DNA of 46,379 nt, from the NCBI GenBank assembly GCA_947475895.1, contig CANJMF010000022.1, positions 1-46,379 of the forward strand, given 5' to 3'. Of this stretch, positions 40,585-46,379 are shown piece by piece. The stretch comes from Fidelibacterota bacterium (GTDB lineage: Bacteria; Pseudomonadota; Alphaproteobacteria; Rhodospirillales; Rhodospirillaceae). Position 1 is the first letter of the stretch; each line of letters opens with the position of its first letter. The notes under the pieces are model-generated. The model was not told where the DNA came from. It saw nothing but the letters and a program-made list of their open reading frames with translations, and searched no databases. The position numbers were made by a program, and so were the translations under genes.

Positions 40585-40597
40585 TGATGCACCCGTT
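40572..40597 (+). promoter_or_regulatory. EcfG-type promoter for the 95-residue gene
   Basis: GGAAC, 17 bases, CGTT, 35 bp before ATG 40632. It overlaps the divergent ecfG promoter. Confidence 0.82.
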
Positions 40598-40631
40598 TGC
40601 CTGGGGCAGAAAGTTTTTAAGGAGAATATTC

Positions 40632-40919
40632 ATGGCAAGTGCCATCGACGTTAAAGCTGCGAAAGTTAATCCCAGCAAGTTTTTTAAAACGCCGTCGGAG
40701 GTCGCCACCTACCCTGGCCTCTCTCTGGAGGACAAAATCGCCATCCTGCGTCAGTGGGAAACGGACGCCCGTCTTATGGCTGTGGCCGATGAGGAAAGCA
40801 TGGGTGGCGGTGAAAACAGCCACTTGGGATCTGTCACTCAGTTGCTCATTACCCTGGGCGACGAGAACAAGCTTCCGGACGCCGATAAGAAGGGCACTCA
40901 CTCCAAGCTCGGCGGCTAA
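40632..40919 (+). CDS. Small protein of the ecfG neighbourhood
   Basis: 95 residues, soluble and charged. A conserved-looking segment, YPGLSLEDKIAILRQWETDARLMAVADEESMGGG, is one I associate with small uncharacterised alphaproteobacterial proteins next to ecfG. ATG 40632 follows AAGGAGAATATTC. It is divergent from ecfG and shares a bidirectional EcfG promoter with it. Function unknown; a stress-response accessory role is inferred from regulation. Confidence 0.85.
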   Translation: MASAIDVKAAKVNPSKFFKTPSEVATYPGLSLEDKIAILRQWETDARLMAVADEESMGGGENSHLGSVTQLLITLGDENKLPDADKKGTHSKLGG

Positions 40920-40972
40920 AAACCCTTTAAATCTATCCACTTGGTCATAGCGAAAGATTTCTCGCCCGGGCG

Positions 40973-40997
40973 GGAACTTAACGCAACGCGTCTCGTT
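40973..40997 (+). promoter_or_regulatory. EcfG-type promoter for the Gln-rich gene
   Basis: GGAAC, 16 bases, CGTT, 94 bp before ATG 41092. The element starts GGAACTTAA like the one at 34841. Confidence 0.78.
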
Positions 40998-41091
40998 ATG
41001 ACTGGGTGGCGTGGATGGAGGGGGATCGCGTCATATACCCCCGATCATTGACCCAGCAATGGCTTCATACCGACCAGGGGAGATTCCGAAT

Positions 41092-41334
41092 ATGACCGAT
41101 AAGAATCGCCAGGACGTTCAGCCGCAGCACCAGCAACAACAGCAGAGCCGGCCGCAGCAAGATGAGCGGCGCCAACAAAGCCAAGGCCAACAGAATCAGC
41201 AAGGTTCGCGCAACGCGAATCAGCCGCAGCAAATGCAGACCCACCCGCGCCAAAGCAATCAGCAGCAGGGTGATCAGCTAACCGATCAAAACCGCAATCG
41301 CCAACAGCAACAGGATCGAGATCAGCAACGCTAG
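41092..41334 (+). CDS. Gln-rich low-complexity small protein
   Basis: 80 residues composed almost only of Gln, Asn, Arg, Asp, Ser, Pro and Gly (about 40 percent Gln), with no hydrophobic core, so intrinsically disordered. ATG 41092 follows AGGGGAGATTCC. It is governed by an EcfG-type promoter. Such a hydrophilic stress protein could act like a hydrophilin, protecting against desiccation; this is inference from composition only. No homologous family is recognised. Confidence 0.72.
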   Translation: MTDKNRQDVQPQHQQQQQSRPQQDERRQQSQGQQNQQGSRNANQPQQMQTHPRQSNQQQGDQLTDQNRNRQQQQDRDQQR

Positions 41335-41430
41335 CAAGCGATAATGCGCAAAGAATCTGCGTTGTGTGTCACCCCATAGCCCCCAGCCACACACTTCGCA
41401 GCATCCGCAACTACCCCCGTTGCGGAACAT

Positions 41431-41473
41431 GTCCCTCCCGTGGAGCGAATTCCCTTCGCTTTGCGGGAGGAGA
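41431..41473 (+). other. Strong hairpin upstream of phyR
   Basis: Arms CTCCCG (41435-41440) / CGGGAG (41464-41469) and AGCGAA (41444-41449) / TTCGCT (41455-41460) with a 5-base loop and a 3x3 internal loop; GTC and GAC extend the base. No T tract follows, so it is not a standard terminator. It may be a leader element of phyR or a processing site. Confidence 0.6.
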
Positions 41474-41575
41474 CGTTGTTTGAGGGGATAACACTGCGCT
41501 TTTTCAGTAGCTTCGTCTGATTTCCCTGTTAGCTTCGCGAACGTGGATCTTTCTTTCGTTACAAGGGGACCTCAT

Positions 41576-42391
41576 TTGAAAAATACCGATCGCTCCATGT
41601 CGCTCTCACACGAGATCGCACCGCACCTTCCATTTTTGCGCCGCTACGCGCGCGCATTGGCGGGGTCCCAGGCCAGCGGCGATGCCTATGTACGTGCCAC
41701 GCTTGAAGCCATCATCGAGTCACCCGAGCGCTATCATCGCGACGTTCAGCCGCGCGTGGCGCTGTATCGTGTTTTCCACACCATTTGGTCGGGCACGCAC
41801 CCGGCGCGCGGCGCGGGCGAGATTTTGCCCGACGGCACCCTGCAAAGCCGGTTCCGCAATCGCCTGGACGCAGTGGGCGCGGCGCGGCGCCAAGCGTTAC
41901 TGCTAACGGCAATGGAAGATTTCTCGCCGGCGGAAGCCGCGCAAATTCTCGACACCACCACGGAAGATATCGGAGAGATGGTCGAAGGCGCTCTGTACGA
42001 TTTGGTGGCGCAGACCCCCACTTCGGTATTGATCATCGAAGACGAGCCCATCATCTCCATGGATCTTTCGAATATTGTGGAAGAGATGGGCCACAGCGTG
42101 CAAGCCGTGGTTACCACCCGCAAGGAAGCCGTTGCGGAAGCGAAGAAGGCCCAGCCGGGCCTCATTCTCGCCGACATTCAGTTGGCCGATAACAGTTCCG
42201 GCATCGACGCCGTAGGCGAGATTCTGGAGCGTATTAAGAGCCCGGTTATTTTCATTACGGCGTACCCTGAGCGTCTCCTGACGGGTGAGCGTCCGGAACC
42301 CACGTTCCTCGTCACGAAGCCCTTTGCTGCGGAAAGCGTCAAAGCGACCATCGCACAGGCCCTGCTGCTGGCCGAAGACGACGGGGCGTAG
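41576..42391 (+). CDS. phyR: PhyR general stress response regulator
   Basis: 271 residues from TTG 41576. The N-terminal sigma-like domain (SLSHEIAPHLPFLRRYARALAGS ... EAAQILDTTTEDI) mimics EcfG and binds NepR. The C-terminal receiver has LIIEDEP, phospho-acceptor Asp in LILADIQLADNSSGIDAV, the Thr of FITAYP and the Lys of VTKPF. On phosphorylation it takes NepR from EcfG. TTG 41576 is favoured by AAGGGGA about 7 bases upstream; the conserved family start would be ATG 41597, which lacks a well-placed site. No exact EcfG promoter is seen, only GGAAC-N17-CGAA at 41424. Confidence 0.94.
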   Translation: MKNTDRSMSLSHEIAPHLPFLRRYARALAGSQASGDAYVRATLEAIIESPERYHRDVQPRVALYRVFHTIWSGTHPARGAGEILPDGTLQSRFRNRLDAVGAARRQALLLTAMEDFSPAEAAQILDTTTEDIGEMVEGALYDLVAQTPTSVLIIEDEPIISMDLSNIVEEMGHSVQAVVTTRKEAVAEAKKAQPGLILADIQLADNSSGIDAVGEILERIKSPVIFITAYPERLLTGERPEPTFLVTKPFAAESVKATIAQALLLAEDDGA

Positions 42392-42545
42392 GAGCCACGC
42401 CTTAATAGGCATTGTGCACGTAAGGCTTTGTTTTTTCTGGCTGAAATGTAATTTGCGGAACATCGACGTTCCTCTTGAGTTGTAACCCGTAAGGAAGGCG
42501 GGCGGCATCTTGCCGTTGCGCGCCGAGTTTACGGAGGAAGGTTCC

Positions 42546-42722
42546 ATGCTCGGTTGGGCTCTTATGTTTCTGCTCGTAGCGTTGCTGGCCGGCCTTTTCG
42601 GCTTCGGTGGCATCGCATCTGCGTCGGTCGGAATCGCGCAGATTTTGTTTTTCATCTTCCTGCTCGGATTTCTCGTGTCGCTGGTCGTGCACTTGCTGCG
42701 CGGCCGTGCTCCGCCGATCTAA
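42546..42722 (+). CDS. DUF1328 small membrane protein
   Basis: 58 residues and two hydrophobic helices: [49 protein letters not shown] without the short polar ends. The pattern of a Gly-rich turn ([14 protein letters not shown]) is the DUF1328 (YtjA) signature. ATG 42546 follows GGAGGAAGGTTCC. Function unknown; the family is commonly stress-induced. A near-consensus EcfG site (GGAAC-N16-AGTT) lies at 42457-42481. Confidence 0.9.
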   Translation: MLGWALMFLLVALLAGLFGFGGIASASVGIAQILFFIFLLGFLVSLVVHLLRGRAPPI

Positions 42723-42735
42723 ATCGCTGCAATAA

Positions 42736-42757
42736 GCGACGCGTTTAAACGCGTCGC
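42736..42757. repeat. Perfect 22-bp palindrome
   Basis: A completely self-complementary 22-bp sequence, arms GCGACGCGTTT, 13 bp after the DUF1328 stop. It has no loop bases and no T tract, so it could be an mRNA-end stabiliser, a weak terminator or an operator. Confidence 0.7.
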
Positions 42758-42833
42758 AAAAACCGCCTCTCGCCTTCGTCCAGTTCAACTGGTGAAAAGG
42801 GGGAGACGGTTTTTGTTTTCCGAAGCGCACGCA

Positions 42834-42867
42834 TAAAAAAAGGCCCGTCTTTCGACAGGCCTTTTTT
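42834..42867. terminator. Bidirectional intrinsic terminator
   Basis: AGGCC-C-GTC / GAC-A-GGCCT with a 4-base loop, flanked by A7 on the left and T6 on the right, so it works on both strands between the convergent DUF1328 and DUF3309 genes. Confidence 0.88.
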
Positions 42868-42886
42868 CGCTGAGAACGGCTTCGCT

Positions 42887-43042
42887 TTAGATACGGCCAG
42901 TCAATAACAGTACGATCACGATGATCAACAGCACCGACGCCGTGCCGCTCGGATAGTAACCCCAGCCGCGGCTATGCGGCCACGTGGGCAGCGCGCCGAG
43001 CAGGATGAGGATCAAAGCAATCAGTAGGATTGTACCTAACAT
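42887..43042 (-). CDS. DUF3309 small membrane protein
   Basis: 51 residues, too short for most gene finders. It shows the DUF3309 pattern: a hydrophobic helix (TILLIALILILLGALPTW), a conserved WPHSRGWGYYPSG turn and a second helix (VLLIIVIVLLLTGRI). ATG 43042 follows GGAGAGTTGCT. An exact EcfG-type promoter lies 35 bp upstream. Function unknown; the family is widespread in stress-related loci. Confidence 0.88.
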   Translation of the reverse strand: MLGTILLIALILILLGALPTWPHSRGWGYYPSGTASVLLIIVIVLLLTGRI

Positions 43043-43076
43043 AGCAACTCTCCTTGAAATGTTGTCTCAGACCGAA

Positions 43077-43102
43077 AACGGACCTTTACGCGCAATTGTT
43101 CC
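43077..43102 (-). promoter_or_regulatory. EcfG-type promoter for DUF3309
   Basis: On the minus strand GGAAC, 17 bases, CGTT. Confidence 0.8.
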
Positions 43103-43153
43103 GTTCAAAACCCGCATGGTTGAGCAGGCACGGAAAAGCGCCGTAGGGCATGG

Positions 43154-43179
43154 GGAACAATCTCCGCGTGAAACACGTT
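43154..43179 (+). promoter_or_regulatory. EcfG-type promoter for DUF883 and the next gene
   Basis: GGAAC, 17 bases, CGTT, 91 bp before ATG 43270 and divergent from the site at 43077. Confidence 0.8.
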
Positions 43180-43269
43180 GTTCGGATGGGTAGTGACGGA
43201 TTTTCAAAAATGCCACTTTTACGCCGCCGCAGCGCGTTCATCCCCTTGATGCGAAAAAGGAAGTTTTCC

Positions 43270-43569
43270 ATGGATTTTAAAAAGCACGATCTCGACACCA
43301 TTGCCGCAGATATCAACGCCTTGAAGCGTGATCTCGCCAAGGCATTGGACCGGTTTAAAGACACGGCGCTGGATTCAGCCGTAGAACAAGCCCAGTGCGT
43401 TGCCGACGAGATCGGCGATGAAGTGCACGGCCTTTACAAAGATTTCGCGAAGCGCGGCCAGAAGACGGCCAAGACGTTTGGCAAGCGCATTGAAAATCAA
43501 CCGGTCACCAGTCTCCTGATTGCATTCTCGGTGGGCTACGTCATGAGCAAACTGATGTCGTCGCGCTAA
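43270..43569 (+). CDS. DUF883/ElaB-like membrane-anchored protein
   Basis: 99 residues: a long amphipathic helical region (about 5-75, ADINALKRDLAKALDRFKD ... VHGLYKDFAKRGQKTAKTFGKRIENQ) and a C-terminal transmembrane helix (VTSLLIAFSVGYVMSKLM). This is the architecture of the ElaB/YqjD/DUF883 group, C-tail-anchored proteins linked to ribosomes or membrane stress in E. coli. ATG 43270 follows AAAAAGGAAG. An EcfG promoter precedes it, and the next gene follows after 21 bp. Confidence 0.88.
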   Translation: MDFKKHDLDTIAADINALKRDLAKALDRFKDTALDSAVEQAQCVADEIGDEVHGLYKDFAKRGQKTAKTFGKRIENQPVTSLLIAFSVGYVMSKLMSSR

Positions 43570-43590
43570 CGCGCGCCGGCATTCGCCGTC

Positions 43591-44019
43591 ATGGAAAAGC
43601 TCATACGATTGGCGGTCATCGCCTGGTCCGAGATGCGCGTTGTCGAGCGTTTCGGACCTAAGATGGCCGCGGCCGCGGCCTGCGCCGTCTTCGCTTTCTT
43701 CGCCGTATTGGCAGCGACCGGCTTAGCGGTCGCTGCAATGTGGCTTGCTATCGCCGAAAGTTCTGGCCCGGTGGCGGCTTCGCTGTGGTCGGCTTTGCTT
43801 TTCTTGTTCATCGCGGTCGCTCTGCTCGTCACCGCTAAATTAGTTCTTCGCTCAAACGCGGCGCCGCGTATCCCACACCCGAGTACGTCGTCCGGTTTGC
43901 CCTTTAGTGAGGACTTGGTGCTGATGCTTCAAAAGACCTTCGGCAATCACAAAACCGCGACTGTGGTTTCCGCCATACTTGCCGGTCTTGCGTTCGGGAC
44001 GGGCCACCGACATCGCTAG
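43591..44019 (+). CDS. Phage holin-like (DUF1469) membrane protein
   Basis: 142 residues with two transmembrane helices (about 27-52 and 60-84), then a cytoplasmic tail and a third weaker hydrophobic segment (TATVVSAILAGLAFG). It matches the Phage_holin_3_6/DUF1469 pattern, normally paired with DUF883 and a small YqjK-like partner in the E. coli yqjCDEK type. It is co-transcribed with DUF883. Despite the family name there are no phage genes here. A terminator follows. Confidence 0.8.
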   Translation: MEKLIRLAVIAWSEMRVVERFGPKMAAAAACAVFAFFAVLAATGLAVAAMWLAIAESSGPVAASLWSALLFLFIAVALLVTAKLVLRSNAAPRIPHPSTSSGLPFSEDLVLMLQKTFGNHKTATVVSAILAGLAFGTGHRHR

Positions 44020-44040
44020 GCGCTCTTCAAATAAATAAAA

Positions 44041-44072
44041 ACCCCAGGCGCTTTCGCATCCGGGGTTTTTTT
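44041..44072. terminator. Bidirectional intrinsic terminator
   Basis: Stem ACCCC(A)GG / CCGGGGT flanked by A-rich and T7 sequences, between the convergent holin-like gene and pckG. Confidence 0.85.
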
Positions 44073-44092
44073 AGGTCTGCGTTTTGGAAGAT

Positions 44093-45934
44093 TTAGGTCT
44101 CGGGCTTCCAAACTTCTTGTGAAGCTTCGACGCGCTTGCGCACCCGCAATTGCTGCTCGATCAAAGTCTCCGGAGTCCGTTTTCCGAACTGCGCGAAGAA
44201 ATCTTTTTGATCTTCCAGTTCTTCGAGCGCGTCGCCGCGATCGATTTCCATGAGCTGCGCGTATTTGTGTTTATCGAAGGAAAGTCCATCCCACTTCAGA
44301 TCGAGGAAGCGCGGTACGTGGCCGAAGGGGCTCTCAACCGCTTCGCCGCGTCCGTGCGTACGCTCGACGATCCAGGTGAGCACGCGCATGTTCTCGCTGT
44401 AGCCGGGCCACATGAACTTGCCTTCCGGATTGCGGCGGAACCAGTTCACTCGGAAAATCAGCGGCGGGTTTTTGATTTTGTTCTTCAAGCCCAGCCAGTG
44501 CTTGAAGTAATCGGCCATGTTGTAGCCGCAGAAGGGCAGCATCGCCATGGGGTCGCGACGGATCGCGGCCTGATTGTCGGCCGCCGCCGTCGCTTCCGAA
44601 CCCATCGTCGCGGCCAGATAGACGCCGTGATCCCAATCGAGCGATTGGAAGACGAGGGGGAAGGTGTGGCTCAAACGTCCACCGAAGATGAAGGCGCTGA
44701 TCGGCACGCCCTTCGGATCGTTCCAGGCCGGATCCAGGATCGGGCATAAGGTCGAAGGCGACGTGAAGCGTGCGTTGGGGTGCGCGGCCGGACGGCCGCA
44801 GCCCGGCGTCCAGTCGGCGCCGGTCCAATCGATGAGGTGCGCGGGCGGCGTATCGGTCATGCCTTCCCACCACACATCGCCGTCGTCCGTCAGGGCGCAG
44901 TTGGTGAAGATCGCATCGCGTTCCACCAACTTCATGGCGTTGGGATTGGTCTTGTTCGACGTTCCCGGCGCCACGCCGAAATATCCGGCTTCGGGATTGA
45001 TGGCATACAGGCGGCCATCGGCACCCGGTTTAATCCACGCAATGTCATCGCCTACGGTCGAGGTCTTCCAACCTTCGAAGCCTTGCGGCGGGATGATCAT
45101 GGCCAGGTTGGTCTTGCCGCACGCACTCGGGAACGCGGCAGCGACATAGGTCTTCTCGCCCTTCGGCGATTCCAGACCGACGATGAGCATATGCTCGGCG
45201 AGCCAGCCTTCGTCGCGCGCCATGGTCGAGGCGATGCGCAAGGCGAAGCACTTCTTACCGAGAAGCGCGTTGCCGCCGTAGCCCGAGCCGTAGGACCAAA
45301 TCTCGCGCTCCTTCGGGAAGTGCACGATGTATTTCTGATCGGGATTGCACGGCCACGGCACGTCTTTCTCGCCGGGCGCCAAAGGTGCGCCGACGGAGTG
45401 AATGCACGGAACGAAATCGCCGTCGTCACCCAAAACCTCGAGGGCCTTTTTGCCCATGCGCGTCATGATGCGCATGTTGGCGGCGGCATAAGCCGAGTCA
45501 GTGACCTGAACGCCGAGTTGGGCGATCTTCGAGCCCAGCGGGCCCATGCTGAAGGGGATCACATACATCGTGCGGCCCCGCATACAGCCTTTGAACAGGC
45601 CTTGCAGCGTGTCGCGCATTTGACTTGGATCGGCCCAGTTGTTGTTCGGACCGGCGTCGTCTTTGTTGTCGGTGCAAATGAACGTGCGGTGCTCGACGCG
45701 CGCCACATCGCCGGGATGCGAGCGCGCCAGGAACGAGCCCGGACGCTTCTTCTCGTTGAGGCGGACAAACGTCCCGCCCTTGACCATCAGCTCGCACAGC
45801 GCGGCGTATTCTTCGTCGGAGCCGTCGCACCAGTGAATGCGATCAGGTTGGCACAACGTTGCGATATCGTTGACCAGGGCGTTCAGCTTGGCATTGCCAG
45901 TCGCCGGACGCAGATTAGCCTCCACCTTGTTCAC
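44093..45934 (-). CDS. pckG: Phosphoenolpyruvate carboxykinase (GTP)
   Basis: 613 residues. The GTP-type enzyme makes PEP from oxaloacetate for gluconeogenesis. The P-loop is [14 protein letters not shown] (kinase motif with the mobile-loop Cys), and the substrate loop ([12 protein letters not shown]), metal ligands and [12 protein letters not shown] are present. The length is normal. GTG 45934 is the start; there is no strong ribosome site. With ppsA truncated, PckG is the only complete PEP-forming enzyme in this window. Its upstream region (45935-46163) shows no recognisable operator. Confidence 0.96.
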   Translation of the reverse strand: MNKVEANLRPATGNAKLNALVNDIATLCQPDRIHWCDGSDEEYAALCELMVKGGTFVRLNEKKRPGSFLARSHPGDVARVEHRTFICTDNKDDAGPNNNWADPSQMRDTLQGLFKGCMRGRTMYVIPFSMGPLGSKIAQLGVQVTDSAYAAANMRIMTRMGKKALEVLGDDGDFVPCIHSVGAPLAPGEKDVPWPCNPDQKYIVHFPKEREIWSYGSGYGGNALLGKKCFALRIASTMARDEGWLAEHMLIVGLESPKGEKTYVAAAFPSACGKTNLAMIIPPQGFEGWKTSTVGDDIAWIKPGADGRLYAINPEAGYFGVAPGTSNKTNPNAMKLVERDAIFTNCALTDDGDVWWEGMTDTPPAHLIDWTGADWTPGCGRPAAHPNARFTSPSTLCPILDPAWNDPKGVPISAFIFGGRLSHTFPLVFQSLDWDHGVYLAATMGSEATAAADNQAAIRRDPMAMLPFCGYNMADYFKHWLGLKNKIKNPPLIFRVNWFRRNPEGKFMWPGYSENMRVLTWIVERTHGRGEAVESPFGHVPRFLDLKWDGLSFDKHKYAQLMEIDRGDALEELEDQKDFFAQFGKRTPETLIEQQLRVRKRVEASQEVWKPET

Positions 45935-46239
45935 GTCGAGTTCCGTATCCCACTAGTTATTAGGCGCAGTAAACACATCGGGCCTGCCGCCCGTGCCTGT
46001 GTTTCGCATTACAACCGGCAAAAGCGCAAGAGGAGCTTTTTGGTAACTGCCCGGAACTCGTACAAACCCATAGTTTTCCACAGGAAAATACGAGTGCAGG
46101 TGCAGCATTTTCGCGCGAAAAGCGCACTTTGGGCCCTTGGGACCCGCCGTGAGGGGTAAACATAAAAAAAACCGCCGGCTACCCTGGGGCAGCCGGCGGA
46201 GATCTTAGTCCAGAGCCTTAAACGGCTCCGTCGTTTTTA
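45935..46239. other. Intergenic region between pckG and the porin gene
   Basis: About 305 bp. It must hold the pckG promoter, but no clear motif is visible. The right part contains the porin terminator. No small ORF with a ribosome site is found. Confidence 0.6.
46164..46199 (-). terminator. Intrinsic terminator of the porin gene
   Basis: On the minus strand the 9-bp stem CCGCCGGCT / AGCCGGCGG with a 10-base loop, followed by T8. Confidence 0.9.
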
Positions 46240-46379
46240 TTAGAAGCTGCGCGACAGTGTGAGCACGCCTTTGGAACCGCACAGGGTGCGGCCGGCGAGC
46301 TTGCAGCTGGCTTTCGGGATGTCGGTGTCATAGTAGCGGGCATCGACATTGAACCAGCCGTTGACGTTCAACTTCGCGC
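46240..46379 (-). CDS. TorF-family putative porin, C-terminal part
   Basis: The last 45 residues, cut off by the window edge. NVNGWFNVDARYYDTDIP, two Cys (ASCKLAG and TLCGS) and the terminal VLTLSRSF* strand are typical of the Gcw_chp/TorF outer-membrane proteins, which end in an aromatic residue for barrel assembly. The protein would form a beta-barrel in the outer membrane. Confidence 0.82.
   Translation of the reverse strand, partial: AKLNVNGWFNVDARYYDTDIPKASCKLAGRTLCGSKGVLTLSRSF

Noticed and set aside
43591-44019. Holin-like gene considered as prophage evidence
   Set aside because: No other phage genes are near, and the DUF883 partner and EcfG promoter point to a chromosomal stress gene.
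44780-46159. 459-residue open frame opposite pckG
   Set aside because: It lies antisense to a clear GTP-PEPCK gene, with no recognisable domain and Arg/Gly/His-rich composition typical of shadows.

Overview
This window comes from an alphaproteobacterium. The decisive evidence is a complete core of the alphaproteobacterial general stress response (GSR): an EcfG-type sigma factor, a NepR anti-sigma factor and the hybrid response regulator PhyR, together with GGAAC-N16/17-CGTT promoters. A TorF-type porin, GTP-type PEP carboxykinase and alpha-type GltBD fit this. Genus cannot be fixed from the sequence.

Layout. (1) 0-14 kb is an accessory, partly decayed region. An IS3-family element has cut off the end of PEP synthase, which sits downstream of an L,D-transpeptidase. 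A seven-gene chaperone-usher fimbrial locus follows, with single-base frameshifts in both chaperone and usher. Next come a truncated katG, DUF2267 and Hsp20 stress genes, a yeeE stub fused to the 3' end of a large serine recombinase, and tRNA-Ser(GCU). FNR/FixK-type boxes lie before the transpeptidase/fimbrial genes and before DUF2267. (2) 14-24 kb holds secreted and envelope proteins: an unrecognised 677-residue exported protein, an EamA exporter, a PCuAC-like protein lacking its copper ligands, a PEP-CTERM protein behind a sigma-54-type promoter, a trypsin-fold pseudoprotease whose signal peptide is put out of frame by an 8-bp tandem repeat, and an M28 peptidase. (3) 24-33 kb holds cell-wall genes (DUF882 and a second L,D-transpeptidase), gltBD and a frameshifted thioesterase. 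(4) 33-44 kb is a GSR island. Nine exact GGAAC-N16/17-CGTT sites lie before an unknown gene, a response regulator, an SH3 protein, ecfG-nepR, several small stress proteins and a non-coding transcription unit. (5) 44-46.4 kb holds pckG and the end of a TorF porin.

The most interesting item is the non-coding unit at 37323-37460: an EcfG-type promoter, about 105 nt of RNA carrying a hairpin whose loop is UU plus twelve C, and a perfect intrinsic terminator. This is the architecture of GsrN, the GSR small RNA known in Caulobacter. PhyR, NepR and EcfG form the expected partner-switch: phosphorylated PhyR sequesters NepR and frees EcfG, which would then transcribe the sites listed, including its own gene from a bidirectional promoter. 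No PhyK-like sensor kinase is in the window.
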